Source of the DNA: CBDBJL01 sp965206365
GTDB taxonomy: Bacteria > Pseudomonadota > Alphaproteobacteria > JABAAW01 > JAHZMA01
Direction: 5' to 3'
Length of the DNA: 64,000 nucleotides
Assembly: GCA_965206365.1 (NCBI GenBank)
Contig: CBDBJL010000009.1
Location: 131,588 to 195,587 of the forward strand
Part shown: positions 1-8,401 of the stretch, one piece after another
Layout: each line of letters starts with the position of its first letter
Position numbering within the stretch: the first letter of the stretch is position 1
Notes under the pieces: generated by a model
Database searches by the model: none
Told to the model about the DNA's origin: nothing
Seen by the model: only the letters and a program-made list of their open reading frames with translations
Made by a program: the position numbers and the translations under genes

Positions 1-2
1 CT

Positions 3-515
3 GATCGCGCTTTGCATATCCAATGTGATACGCCTCTTGAACCGCTAGCTGTGGCTAAATTATTTAAGGCGGTTATTGATAAAGAAGCAGGTGATTTGGT
101 TATTATGGGAAAACAAGCCATAGATGGTGATAACAATCAAACCGCGCAAATGTTAGGTGCACTTTTGGGTTGGTCACAAGGTAGCTTTATTTCACAAATG
201 GATGTTGCCGATGGTTTTGTAGCGGTCACGCGTGAAGTGGATGGTGGTTTGCAGAAATTAAAATTAAAATTACCTACTGTTGTTAGTGTAGATTTGCGGT
301 TAAATGAACCTCGTTATGCGAGTTTGCCCAATATTATGAAGGCGAAGAAAAAACCTTTGGATGCGTCTTCACCAGCGGATTGGGGTGTGGATGTAACATC
401 ACGACTTAAAATTACTCAGGTTGTTGAACCTGCGATGCGCAAAAGTGGGGTGATTGTAGCAAATGTTGCAGAACTTGTAGAAAAACTTAAAAATGAAGCA
501 AAGGTGATCTCATGA
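3..515 (+). CDS. etfB: Electron transfer flavoprotein subunit beta (5' truncated by window edge)
   Basis: Beta subunit of the soluble ETF heterodimer, which takes electrons from acyl-CoA and related dehydrogenases and hands them to ETF-ubiquinone oxidoreductase. The frame is open from base 3, and roughly 80 N-terminal residues of the usual ~250 lie outside the window, so the TTG at base 12 is internal rather than a start. The family blocks EPLAVAKLFKAVIDKE and GKQAIDGDNNQTAQMLGALL are clear. They form the nucleotide-binding region of ETF-beta. The C-terminus is complete and its stop overlaps the etfA start (ATGA), implying translational coupling. Confidence 0.95.
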   Translation, partial: DRALHIQCDTPLEPLAVAKLFKAVIDKEAGDLVIMGKQAIDGDNNQTAQMLGALLGWSQGSFISQMDVADGFVAVTREVDGGLQKLKLKLPTVVSVDLRLNEPRYASLPNIMKAKKKPLDASSPADWGVDVTSRLKITQVVEPAMRKSGVIVANVAELVEKLKNEAKVIS

Positions 516-1441
516 CTATTCTTGTTATTGCGGAACATAACAATACGGAACTTCATGCTAATAGCTTAAGCGCTTATGCGGCGGCGCAAGAAATTGGTGG
601 TGAAATTGATATTTTCATATTTGGTGAAAATTGTGCAGCTGTCGCACAAGAAGCTAAGTCTTTTCCCGGATGCGCAAAAATATTGTTGGGTGAGGGGGGT
701 AGTTTTGCCAATGAAATTGTTGAAAATATTGCGCCGTTTATTGCGGATATTTCCGGTAATTACACCCATGTGATTGCCGCGGCAAGTACTTTTGGTAAAG
801 GAATTATGCCAGCAGCATCTGCTTTGGCAGATCGGCAACAAATATCAGAGATTGTTGCGATTAATTCTGCAAATGAATTTGTGCGCCCGATTTATGCTGG
901 CAATGCGCTGGCTACAGTGCAAAGCGATGAGGATTGTATTTTTCTTACAATCCGCTCCACTTCTTTTGAATTGGCTAGCAAAAGCGGAGGCAATGGAAAT
1001 ATCGAAAATGTTACCCCACCGGCGGATAGCGGTTTGTCAGAGTTTGTTGAAAATGTGGTTGCGAAAAGTGAACGTCCGGAACTTACCACGGCTGAGATCG
1101 TAATTTCGGGTGGGCGCGGTATGAAATCGGGTGATAATTTTTCTATGTTAGAAAAAATTGCTGATAAGCTTGGTGCAGCGGTAGGCGCATCGCGCGCAGC
1201 AGTTGATGCCGGATTTGTATCGAATAATTATCAAGTTGGGCAAACTGGAAAGGTGGTTGCACCTAATCTTTATATTGCGGTTGGTATTTCTGGAGCGATT
1301 CAGCATTTGGCTGGAATGAAAGATTCTAAAATAATTGTTGCAATTAATAATGATGCTGATGCTCCGATTTTTCAAGTTGCAGATTATGGATTGGTTGCGG
1401 ATTTATTTGAGGCGATCCCCGAATTTGAAAAGGCTCTTTAA
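512..1441 (+). CDS. etfA: Electron transfer flavoprotein subunit alpha
   Basis: Alpha subunit of ETF, which carries most of the FAD site. At 309 residues it has the normal family length. The N-terminal domain occupies about residues 1-190. The C-terminal FAD domain (about 195-309) contains the typical blocks ISGGRGMKSGDNF, VGASRAAVDAGF, QVGQTGKVVAPNLYIAVGISGAI (abridged) and a late INNDADAPIF motif. It overlaps etfB by four bases. No 3-hydroxyacyl-CoA dehydrogenase gene follows, as it does in some relatives. The downstream 308 bp are non-coding. Confidence 0.97.
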   Translation: MTILVIAEHNNTELHANSLSAYAAAQEIGGEIDIFIFGENCAAVAQEAKSFPGCAKILLGEGGSFANEIVENIAPFIADISGNYTHVIAAASTFGKGIMPAASALADRQQISEIVAINSANEFVRPIYAGNALATVQSDEDCIFLTIRSTSFELASKSGGNGNIENVTPPADSGLSEFVENVVAKSERPELTTAEIVISGGRGMKSGDNFSMLEKIADKLGAAVGASRAAVDAGFVSNNYQVGQTGKVVAPNLYIAVGISGAIQHLAGMKDSKIIVAINNDADAPIFQVADYGLVADLFEAIPEFEKAL

Positions 1442-1749
1442 GGGAATATTTTTGTTTAATTTTCATTGCACTTGCCATCATTTTTCTCGGTCTGCTTTTT
1501 TTGCAACTCAAATTTTTTATTGTAATTTTTAACGTTTCAATTTTTGGTTTTTTGTTGTTCTTGAAGATGAAAATAATTTTGTCTCGGTAATATATTTGCG
1601 TACGGTTGCGAAATTTTTGGTTTTTCGGTAACATCATTATATTTGTTTTGCTCTTTATCGAAGAGAGATGGTAACAATTGCAAAATAAGAAAGATACGCT
1701 TGAGCGCAAACTACCTTTGCAGATTTTAGTTTGTTGCGTTTTTTAAATA
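1442..1749. other. Intergenic region, no gene seen
   Basis: A very T-rich 308-bp spacer between etfA and the deacetylase gene. No reading frame with recognisable similarity and no strong hairpin with a T-run was found. It probably holds the promoter of the following gene, but no convincing -35/-10 pair was identified. Confidence 0.5.
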
Positions 1750-2865
1750 ATGATTTGCACAAGAAGAATAAAAAATATCCTCCACAATAAAACTTGTTGT
1801 TGGAAAAAATCATTCATAATTAGTTTTCGTTTCTTTTGTTACGTATGGGCAATCATTATTATCATGCATGGTACAAGTGAGGTGAAACCCTTATTGATAA
1901 TTATCAAGATGCCAACTTGGCAAATGGAATCGCAAAGACAAGCTTATCAACAATTTCAATTCCAAACTTATCCAATGCTACAAATAGCACAAAATATTAC
2001 AGATACAAAAAAGAGCGAAAAAAAACCTTTTGTTATCGCAACGGAATCGTTGAAATCTAAAAAAAAATTCGCAGAGCCACTTGATACAACATTGGTGGAT
2101 GAAGCTCAGATTATGGTTTCGTTGGCACTACGTGAACATTATAAAACGCAGCTTAATCGTTTAGAGCGGGTGATTGCCATTGTGATCGATGATCTTGGAG
2201 TGGATCAAAAACGAAGTTTGCGTGCGGTTAATTTAGAAGGTGTTTATACTTTATCGTTTCTGACATATGGTAAGAACTTATCTTTTTTCAATGCAATTGC
2301 GTTAGAAAATGGACATGAGATTTTCATTCATCAAGGAGCCGAGCCGCTTTCCAAAATTGCCGATCCCGGACCCGGTGCGTTACGATTAAATATGAATGTT
2401 CAAGAAATTCGGCAGCAAATTGCAAATGCTCTGCTAGCGATTCCCAATGCAAAGGGGCTGAATACACATATGGGTAGTCAGTTTAATCAATGGCTTGCTG
2501 GGGTTGATATTATGGTTGAAGAAATAAATTCCAATGGATTGATTTATTTAGATTCTTTCACGCATAAATCTAGTCAAGCATTCTACCGTGCCTATTCTAA
2601 AAATTATCCATCTTTGGGGCGTGACGTGTTTTTGGATGGGGATACACGTTCCAAAGCGATTAAGATACAATTGCAACGAACGCAAAAAATTGCGGATAAA
2701 CAAGGTTTTGCGATTGCGATTGGGCATCCGCGTGATAATACTTTAACGATGGTTCCACAATGGCAAAAGCATTTGCTTACGCAAGGTTATCAATTTGTTA
2801 CAATCAGTCAGCTTTGGCAGCTCTTAACAAAAAATAATAACAAAACTATAAATGAAAATGAATAA
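1750..2865 (+). CDS. Divergent polysaccharide deacetylase family protein
   Basis: A protein of the divergent polysaccharide deacetylase family (YibQ-like, DUF610), a NodB-fold group found in the envelope of Gram-negative bacteria with no firmly established substrate. A single membrane-anchor-like segment lies at about residues 20-40. A low-complexity linker follows, and the catalytic-type domain runs from about residue 135 to the end: IAIVIDDLGVDQKRS, ENGHEIFIHQGAEP, DPGPGALRLNM, LNTHMGSQFNQ and AIGHPRDNT. The usual LHLPMEP is changed to IHQGAEP. In many alphaproteobacteria this gene follows ctpA, which is not present here. cobB starts 17 bp downstream. Extracytoplasmic location is inferred from the anchor. 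Confidence 0.85.
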   Translation: MICTRRIKNILHNKTCCWKKSFIISFRFFCYVWAIIIIMHGTSEVKPLLIIIKMPTWQMESQRQAYQQFQFQTYPMLQIAQNITDTKKSEKKPFVIATESLKSKKKFAEPLDTTLVDEAQIMVSLALREHYKTQLNRLERVIAIVIDDLGVDQKRSLRAVNLEGVYTLSFLTYGKNLSFFNAIALENGHEIFIHQGAEPLSKIADPGPGALRLNMNVQEIRQQIANALLAIPNAKGLNTHMGSQFNQWLAGVDIMVEEINSNGLIYLDSFTHKSSQAFYRAYSKNYPSLGRDVFLDGDTRSKAIKIQLQRTQKIADKQGFAIAIGHPRDNTLTMVPQWQKHLLTQGYQFVTISQLWQLLTKNNNKTINENE

Positions 2866-2882
2866 AACCATAGAGTTATATT

Positions 2883-4262
2883 ATGAATGTAAACAAAAAT
2901 ATTTCTAATGATCGGGCAGGCTTTATCATTTCTGCGCCAGCATCTCACAGTGGGAAAACCCTGATTAGTTTGGCATTGTTACGGCATTTTCACCAAGAAA
3001 ACATTCCATTATTGTCGGGAAAATCGGGTCCAGATTATATAGATACTTTATTTCATGCCAAAGCCAGCCGGGCTGGGGTAGCCATGAATCTCGATAGTTG
3101 GGCAATGCGTTTGGATTCATTGTTGGCGTTACAAAATATGGCTATTGGTAAGTTATTGTTGATCGAAGGTGCTATGGGACTTTATGATGGAGCTGCAGGT
3201 ACCCTACAAGGTTCCACGGCACATCTTGCTCAAATATTGGGGTTGCCGATCATTTTTATTTTACCAGTAAAACGGCAATCACGTTCGATATGCGCGTTAC
3301 TGCAAGGTTTTCTTCATTACCGCAAGCATCATTCCATTAACGGTATTATTCTCAATGGTGTGGGTTCAAAGAATCATGAGACTTATTTGCGCGATTCCCT
3401 GGGGGAGGATTTTCCGGAAATTCCGATTTTAGGGGCATTGCCGTGGCAAGCGAACTGGCATCTTGAATCACGGCATTTGGGATTAAAACAACCAGAATCT
3501 ACAATCGGTTTTGGAAACCGAATTACAGAAATTTCTAACGAAATGATCCGTTTTATTGATCATAACGCGTTATTACGAATTGCGAATCAAGTGGCGGTTA
3601 ATGTCGTTGAAAAGAAAGCGATGAAACCACCGCTACTAACATTGCATAATATTCGGCATTTAGCAATTGCGCAAGACGAAGCTTTTCGATTTAGTTATGC
3701 GACGCAACTGGCATTGTGGCAACAGCAAAATATTACGCTTAGTTTTTTCTCACCACTAGCGAATCAACCACCCAATCCTGATGCTGATATGATTTTTCTG
3801 CCAGGTGGGTATCCTGAACTTTTTGCGAAAACCATTTCTGAGGCTGATATTTTTATTTCAGGTTTGCATCAAGCACATCGGCAAGGAAAATGGATTTATG
3901 GAGAATGTGGTGGTTATATGGTGATGGGGAAAACGATTGAAGATGAAAGCGGAAATATTTTTTCGATGGCAAATTTATTTTCGCATCACACAACAATAAA
4001 AAATAAAAAACGACATATCGGTTATCGAATGTTATATTTGCCTCATGATACACCGTTTCGGTATCATTATTTTCGAGGCCATGAATTTCATTATTCGTTG
4101 CAAATAGATACGGATAATTTATCTGGTGAAGAAATATTATTTACAAAAGTGCAAGAGGCTTCAACAAAAAAAATAATGCCATCAGGAAAAATTAATGGGC
4201 GTGTTTTTGGCTCTTACATCCATTTGATCGATAGTGATGAAGCTAACTTTCAAAAAGCATAA
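2883..4262 (+). CDS. cobB: Cobyrinic acid a,c-diamide synthase (CobB/CbiA family)
   Basis: ATP- and glutamine-dependent amidase of cobalamin synthesis, converting (hydrogeno)byrinic acid to the a,c-diamide. The N-terminal dethiobiotin-synthetase-like ATPase domain shows SAPASHSGKT (P-loop), KSGPDYID and LLIEGAMGLYDG. The C-terminal class I glutamine amidotransferase domain has FLPGGYPE, the nucleophile cysteine in YGECGGYMVMG (about residue 340) and the histidine in GSYIHL. At 459 residues it is full length. No other corrin-ring gene lies in the window, so either the pathway is elsewhere or this is a remnant. The usual D of the DxxG-like stretch after the ATPase beta-strand reads PVKRQS, a deviation worth noting. 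Confidence 0.92.
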   Translation: MNVNKNISNDRAGFIISAPASHSGKTLISLALLRHFHQENIPLLSGKSGPDYIDTLFHAKASRAGVAMNLDSWAMRLDSLLALQNMAIGKLLLIEGAMGLYDGAAGTLQGSTAHLAQILGLPIIFILPVKRQSRSICALLQGFLHYRKHHSINGIILNGVGSKNHETYLRDSLGEDFPEIPILGALPWQANWHLESRHLGLKQPESTIGFGNRITEISNEMIRFIDHNALLRIANQVAVNVVEKKAMKPPLLTLHNIRHLAIAQDEAFRFSYATQLALWQQQNITLSFFSPLANQPPNPDADMIFLPGGYPELFAKTISEADIFISGLHQAHRQGKWIYGECGGYMVMGKTIEDESGNIFSMANLFSHHTTIKNKKRHIGYRMLYLPHDTPFRYHYFRGHEFHYSLQIDTDNLSGEEILFTKVQEASTKKIMPSGKINGRVFGSYIHLIDSDEANFQKA

Positions 4263-4266
4263 TAAC

Positions 4267-4986
4267 ATGAATCGAGGTGATTATGTTCGCCAATCGATTG
4301 ATTTCATCGAGCTAAAATTGCCCGATAATCGATTATGCAAATTGCGGATCAAACAACATCATCGGGCAAAACGACTTTCATTGCGACTGGCATTGCGCCC
4401 TTATATTCATATTTGTGTAACGAAACCTAGTTCTTATCGTCACCAAGCAGCAATTAATTTTGCTGTGCAACAAATGGATTGGATTATGTCGGTTTTGCCT
4501 CAACCACAAGAGCTTGTCGATGGTTCATGTGTAAATTTTCGTGGCGAAGAATATCGTATTTTTTTTGCCGGAAACGCGCTTAGAAGTCGAGTGTGGATCG
4601 AAGCTGATCGGTTACATGTTTCTTCAGCAGCTATTTTATGTGAACATGCGGTGAAAAGATGGTTAAAATATGAGGCCGGGCAGAGATTGCCAATGCGGGT
4701 TCAATATTACGCTAATTTATTAGAGTGTCAGGTTGGAAATGTGAAGTTATGTGATCATATTAGTCATTGGGGACGGTGTAACGCTAAGGGCGATATTACG
4801 ATGAGTTGGCGCTTAATTATGGCACCTGATTTCGTTAGCGATTATGTAGCAGCCCACGAGGTGGCTCATTTGGTTGAGTTGAATCATTCGATAAATTTTT
4901 GGAAGATTGTTGATTCTTTAATTTCTGAGCGAAAAAATGCGCAGAAATGGTTGCAAGATTTTGGCTTACAGCTCCAATTATATTAA
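4267..4986 (+). CDS. M48/DUF45-family metallopeptidase (YgjP-like)
   Basis: Zinc metallopeptidase-like protein of the YgjP/DUF45 (SprT-like) family; substrates are not well defined. The HExxH zinc site is present in AAHEVAHLVELNHS near the C-terminus, preceded by HWGRCNAKGDITMSWRL, the diagnostic block that precedes it in this family. I chose the ATG four bases after the cobB stop, giving 239 residues. An upstream in-frame ATG at 4234 would overlap cobB by 29 bases and adds only unconserved residues. It is probably co-transcribed with cobB, but no functional link follows from that. Confidence 0.88.
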   Translation: MNRGDYVRQSIDFIELKLPDNRLCKLRIKQHHRAKRLSLRLALRPYIHICVTKPSSYRHQAAINFAVQQMDWIMSVLPQPQELVDGSCVNFRGEEYRIFFAGNALRSRVWIEADRLHVSSAAILCEHAVKRWLKYEAGQRLPMRVQYYANLLECQVGNVKLCDHISHWGRCNAKGDITMSWRLIMAPDFVSDYVAAHEVAHLVELNHSINFWKIVDSLISERKNAQKWLQDFGLQLQLY

Positions 4987-5034
4987 TTTTTGGGTTCTTA
5001 GAGGTTGATTTTTAAAGTTAATGTAAGAATATGA

Positions 5035-5064
5035 TTGACACAACCCTTGTAAAGGGGTAGTAAA
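5035..5064 (+). promoter_or_regulatory. Candidate sigma70 promoter for rplM-rpsI
   Basis: A perfect TTGACA at 5035-5040 lies about 120 bp upstream of rplM. With 17-bp spacing the -10 would be TAGTAA (3 of 6), while TAAATT at 5061-5066 is a better match (4 of 6) but with 20-bp spacing. The position, ahead of a ribosomal-protein operon and after the preceding gene, supports a promoter. The -10 assignment is uncertain. Confidence 0.4.
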
Positions 5065-5162
5065 TTCACTTATCATGTTTGCTTTTTCGGTTTGTTTTAG
5101 TAGATGGGTTATTGTTGGTTACCTTTGTTTAAGGTGAATATTATTTTTAGGAATGTTGAGTT

Positions 5163-5621
5163 TTGAGCACGTTTAGTTTAAAAAAGGGTGATTTGGCTCC
5201 CCAATGGTTTGTTGTAGATGCCCAAAATATGGTTGTGGGTCGGCTTGCTGCCGAGCTAGTGACGATTCTACGCGGTAAGCATAAACCAACCTATACACCG
5301 CATATGGATTGTGGTGATAATATTGTGGTAATTAATGCAGATCAAGTTAAATTTACTGGTAGCAAATATCGTGATCAAAAATATTTTTGGCATACAGGTT
5401 ACCCTGGTGGTATTAAAGAGAGAAGCGCGAAAGATATTTTCACCGGTCAATATCCTGACCGAGTTCTACGCAAAGCTGTAGAAAGAATGCTGCCTCGGGG
5501 TGTTCTTGGCCGGCAACAACTTAAGAATTTACGCATTTATAACGGGGATAAACATCCGCATGCTGGGCAAAATCCAGAGATTTTGGATCTAGCATCGCGT
5601 AATCCCAAGAATAAACGCTAA
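5163..5621 (+). CDS. rplM: 50S ribosomal protein L13
   Basis: Large-subunit protein L13, 152 residues, the normal length. Conserved features are VVGRLAAELVTILRGKHKPTYTPH, DCGDNIVVINA, the aromatic YFWHTGYPGG (family WHTGYPGG), RMLPRG-LGRRQL-like LGRQQLKNLRIY and a basic end. (The first block is abridged from about residue 22 onward.) The start is TTG, since no in-frame ATG exists at the expected position; MSTFSLK begins where alphaproteobacterial L13 normally begins. A TAGGA sequence about 12 bases upstream could serve as ribosome binding site. It forms the conserved operon with rpsI 18 bp downstream. Confidence 0.97.
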   Translation: MSTFSLKKGDLAPQWFVVDAQNMVVGRLAAELVTILRGKHKPTYTPHMDCGDNIVVINADQVKFTGSKYRDQKYFWHTGYPGGIKERSAKDIFTGQYPDRVLRKAVERMLPRGVLGRQQLKNLRIYNGDKHPHAGQNPEILDLASRNPKNKR

Positions 5622-5639
5622 TAAAAATAAGGTAGATTA

Positions 5640-6110
5640 ATGATTGATATTCCACAAGAGGCAGTAGCTAATTTAACAGAAGTTCAAGAAAAGCCACGTG
5701 TTTATGTGCAAAAGCTTGATCAATTAGGGCGCGCTTACGCAACTGGAAAGCGGAAAGAGGCGGTGGCAAGGGTGTGGATTAAGCCTGGGAAGGGTAAGAT
5801 TATCGTGAATGGGCGCGAGGTAAAAAAATATTTTGCTCGTCCAGTGTTGCAGATGATTATTCGTCAACCTTTTGAGGTTGTTAAGCGTGTAGATTCTTTT
5901 GATGTAATGTGTACTGTAAAAGGGAGTGGTCTTTCAGGGCAAGCAGGGGCAGTGAAGCATGGTATTTCCAAGGCATTGTTAAGTTTTGAGCCTGAATTGC
6001 GTGCTTTATTGAAATCAGCCGGTTTTCTTACGCGCGATGCTCGTGTTGTGGAACGGAAGAAATATGGATTACGCAAAGCTCGCCGTAGTTTCCAATTCTC
6101 AAAACGTTAA
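5640..6110 (+). CDS. rpsI: 30S ribosomal protein S9
   Basis: Small-subunit protein S9, 156 residues. The core (about residue 30 on) shows YATGKRKEAVARVW, GKGKIIVNGRE, GGG-like GSGLSGQAGAVKHGI and the universally conserved C-terminal SKR tail that reaches the P-site tRNA. A ~28-residue N-terminal extension before the core is typical of alphaproteobacterial S9. In many relatives argC follows rpsI. Here argC sits at 57 kb instead. Confidence 0.97.
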   Translation: MIDIPQEAVANLTEVQEKPRVYVQKLDQLGRAYATGKRKEAVARVWIKPGKGKIIVNGREVKKYFARPVLQMIIRQPFEVVKRVDSFDVMCTVKGSGLSGQAGAVKHGISKALLSFEPELRALLKSAGFLTRDARVVERKKYGLRKARRSFQFSKR

Positions 6111-6131
6111 CTATTTCGCCGTATCAATATA

Positions 6132-6147
6132 GCGTAAATATTTACGC
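6132..6147. repeat. Perfect 16-bp palindrome
   Basis: GCGTAAATATTTACGC reads the same on both strands and lies 22 bp after the rpsI stop and about 42 bp before the ATG of the next gene. There is no T-run, so it is not a classical terminator. An operator site for a dimeric regulator is the alternative. Confidence 0.5.
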
Positions 6148-6188
6148 AAACATCCTTGCTTTTCAACTGTGAATACTATCAAATAGCA

Positions 6189-6767
6189 ATGATGGACGAT
6201 GTGATTATTGTGTTAGGACATGGGATGGATCGCCATGGTGTGCCTGATTATGAAACCCAAAAACGTCTGAATAAAGCCTATGAAATTTATCGTGATGGTG
6301 GTTTTGTTCAGAAGATTTTATTGTCGGGTTGGGCTTATCGAAGTGATGTTAAGATTTCGTTGGCACAAGCGATGGCAAAATATCTAAATCATCATTGTGA
6401 TGTTCCAATTTTACAAACTCTCATTAGTTCTGATGCACGCGATACTGTCGGAGATGCTTATTTTTCTAAGATAAAGATTCAAACTTTAGGAAAGAATAAA
6501 AGAATTTGCGTGGTTACAAGTGATTATCACCAGGAGCGCGCACAGTTAATTTTTAATTTTATCTATGGGAAATCATTTAAGATTACTCTTGTTCAGATTC
6601 ATTTTTTGGAATCCTCTATGGATGTTAAAATTAAATCTGAACATATCTCATTGCAAATGTTTCAAAAAACATTTTCGGGGATCAATGCTGGTGATGATAA
6701 TGCGATATTTTCCAGATTATGCAGTAAACATCCTTACTATAATGGCGATATTCATCCACAAATTTAA
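6189..6767 (+). CDS. YdcF/SanA-like DUF218 protein
   Basis: A DUF218-domain protein (ElyC/SanA/YdcF superfamily). Members are often linked to envelope or vancomycin-barrier functions, and E. coli YdcF binds S-adenosylmethionine. The visible fold blocks are DDVIIVLGHGMD, ILLSGWAY, SSDARDTVGDAYFS (family site with E/D and R) and VVTSDYHQERAQLIF. I use the ATG at 6189. A TTG at 6156 would add eleven unconserved residues. There is no transmembrane segment, unlike ElyC, so it is predicted cytoplasmic. It is the last intact gene before a long gene-poor stretch. Confidence 0.75.
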   Translation: MMDDVIIVLGHGMDRHGVPDYETQKRLNKAYEIYRDGGFVQKILLSGWAYRSDVKISLAQAMAKYLNHHCDVPILQTLISSDARDTVGDAYFSKIKIQTLGKNKRICVVTSDYHQERAQLIFNFIYGKSFKITLVQIHFLESSMDVKIKSEHISLQMFQKTFSGINAGDDNAIFSRLCSKHPYYNGDIHPQI

Positions 6768-7295
6768 TTATATTTTTCACGAATAAAATTTCGTTTCAAT
6801 TATTGAATCATTATTTCTGCCAGTGCATTTTTTTGTTCTGAGACAAGAATAAATAAAATATTTTGAAGTTGATCACGGAATGATTTTTTGCATCGGATGA
6901 GCGATTAGAATATCGTATTCCTTAAGGTTTTTAATTTTCTTATCCCAGAATAAATAATTTGCTGTGACAATTTCTTGATGCTTTTTTGTCAGGGAAGGGT
7001 GCTTTTTTCATAAATTTCTTCTTTTTTTTACTGAACTAAATTTTCCATGAGCGAATTTTTTGCTTCTTGAGTTTTTAGATTATGAAAAATAAATTAGAAA
7101 ACCAAAGTTTCCCGGGTAGAACGGATGTGGAAAAAACAAAATTAATAGGTTTTATAACTATTTTAGTATAATATATAGTTTTTACGCATAGTATTATTGC
7201 CAGTATTATTCGATGAGGCTCATTTAGTAATCGGATAAATAGTGCTACAAATTCACGGAACCTTGATAGTAAAAACTACGATTGTAGAAATATAA

Positions 7296-7322
7296 AGTGT
7301 GTTTTCCTTAGGAAAACACACT
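7296..7322. repeat. 27-bp inverted repeat, 12-bp perfect stem, TTA loop
   Basis: AGTGTGTTTTCC and its exact reverse complement GGAAAACACACT are separated by TTA. It lies inside a region without genes, with no T-run on either side, so a terminator role is unlikely. It could be a hairpin, an operator or one half of a decayed mobile element. Confidence 0.6.
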
Positions 7323-7457
7323 AAATCTAGGAATAACAAAGCGTATTATAGGCTTAAAGCATAAAATAAAACGCTAAATATGTTTTTATCCGAATTACGA
7401 CTGAAAATTGAAATCGTTACAAAAATCTATATATTGTATGCCAGTTTCAGTTTGAAA

Positions 7458-7496
7458 CTTTTTTTAATGATTTATCCAATAAATCATTAAAAAAAG
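7458..7496. repeat. 39-bp inverted repeat, 17-bp perfect stem, TCCAA loop
   Basis: The arm CTTTTTTTAATGATTTA is followed by TCCAA and then its exact reverse complement TAAATCATTAAAAAAAG. A 17-bp perfect stem is unlikely by chance even at this AT content. The T7 and A7 tracts at the stem ends mean that transcription from either side would give an A-rich/U-rich arm, as in bidirectional terminators, although the stem has few G-C pairs. Confidence 0.65.
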
Positions 7497-7650
7497 ATTG
7501 ATTGTCCGTTAACAATAAATTAAGGAAACTTAACCTTATAGAGCGGGGAAGTTCACCTTACATATGATTCGCATAATTTACATTATGGAAAGTAATGGTT
7601 TGCAGTTTGTAACGCGATGTTTGGCTATTTTTACTGGTTTTTTTACCTAT

Positions 7651-7681
7651 TTGATAATATTAATTTATTGAATATTATCAA
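7651..7681. repeat. 31-bp inverted repeat, 11-bp stem, 9-nt loop
   Basis: TTGATAATATT and AATATTATCAA are exact reverse complements around AATTTATTG. It is made almost only of A and T, so it is less significant than the two stems upstream. Confidence 0.4.
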
Positions 7682-8097
7682 TGTGTTATCTCGCTATAAC
7701 TATAAGGATTGCTAACTTTAACTTGCGGTACAACTCACTTCAACTCACTCGCACGCTTCTTGCTTAAAGTCGTTTGTCACGGTTAATACGTGCCAGTTAA
7801 TTTATTACTTTAATAATTCAATTCGAGGAATTCCTATGTATCAAAATAAACATAATTTTCCCTTCTGGAATGATATTACGCCGTTGAAAAACATTACGAG
7901 GCATCACTAATTATCAATCGCTGCAGATGATGGCGATGATTTTTAATGATCTGTATCACCAACCATAAAACAAGTGCATGTAATTGAAAAAACGCGCTCA
8001 GAGCGTGCGTAGAGATACCTTACGAAAAAAAGCAGGTTTTGCAGTTATAACCTATACCGTTCACCAAGCGTGAAATTCAGGCGATGCTCGCCATGCA

Positions 8098-8304
8098 ATG
8101 CACCTCCCAATTGAGACAGTTCTGATTTATTATCAGCCTAATCATATGATCGAAGTTCGGGCACTTATACGGAATCAAGCAATCTGCATTGCCACAAAGC
8201 CGATCGCAAAAATCGCACGCCGATTTAAGGTTAGCCGTACTGTTCATAAAATCCTGAAATGTAAAGCACCTGCTTCTATATTGCATGCAGGTAGATATGT
8301 TTAG
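8098..8304 (+). pseudogene. Remnant of a serine recombinase (resolvase/invertase) C-terminal HTH
   Basis: The short open stretch contains IAKIARRFKVSRTVHKIL, which resembles the C-terminal helix-turn-helix of serine recombinases (pattern I-A-x-x-F-x-V-S-R-x-T-V-x-x-I-L). The residues before it and about 150 bp upstream (from ~7950, three frames with stops, including PFTKREIQAMLAM) look like further pieces of the same protein. No catalytic N-terminal domain can be read, so this is a decayed end of a mobile-element gene and not a working enzyme. The similarity is short, and the call could be wrong. Confidence 0.4.
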
Positions 8305-8401
8305 TCGGTAAACAATTCATAAAATACTAAAATAAATTTAACTTGACAATTATAAATTGAAAATCGGCAAAATAACGTTATTTTTTTATTTAGCACTTGT
8401 T

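Larger units (their letters stand above)
6768..8097. other. Gene-poor island, left part
   Basis: About 1.3 kb with no credible reading frame on either strand. It contains three strong inverted repeats, listed separately. Base composition becomes less AT-rich from about 7950, where the recombinase-like remnant begins. I see no tRNA, IS ends or attachment-site duplication. Confidence 0.6.

Noticed and set aside
1344..1709. 121-residue minus-strand ORF over the etfA end and spacer
   Set aside because: Partly antisense to etfA, low-complexity Lys/Asn content, no family.
8369..8384. AAAATAACGTTATTTT palindrome as terminator of the small-ORF row
   Set aside because: It has no loop and very few G-C pairs, so it would not form a stable terminator hairpin.
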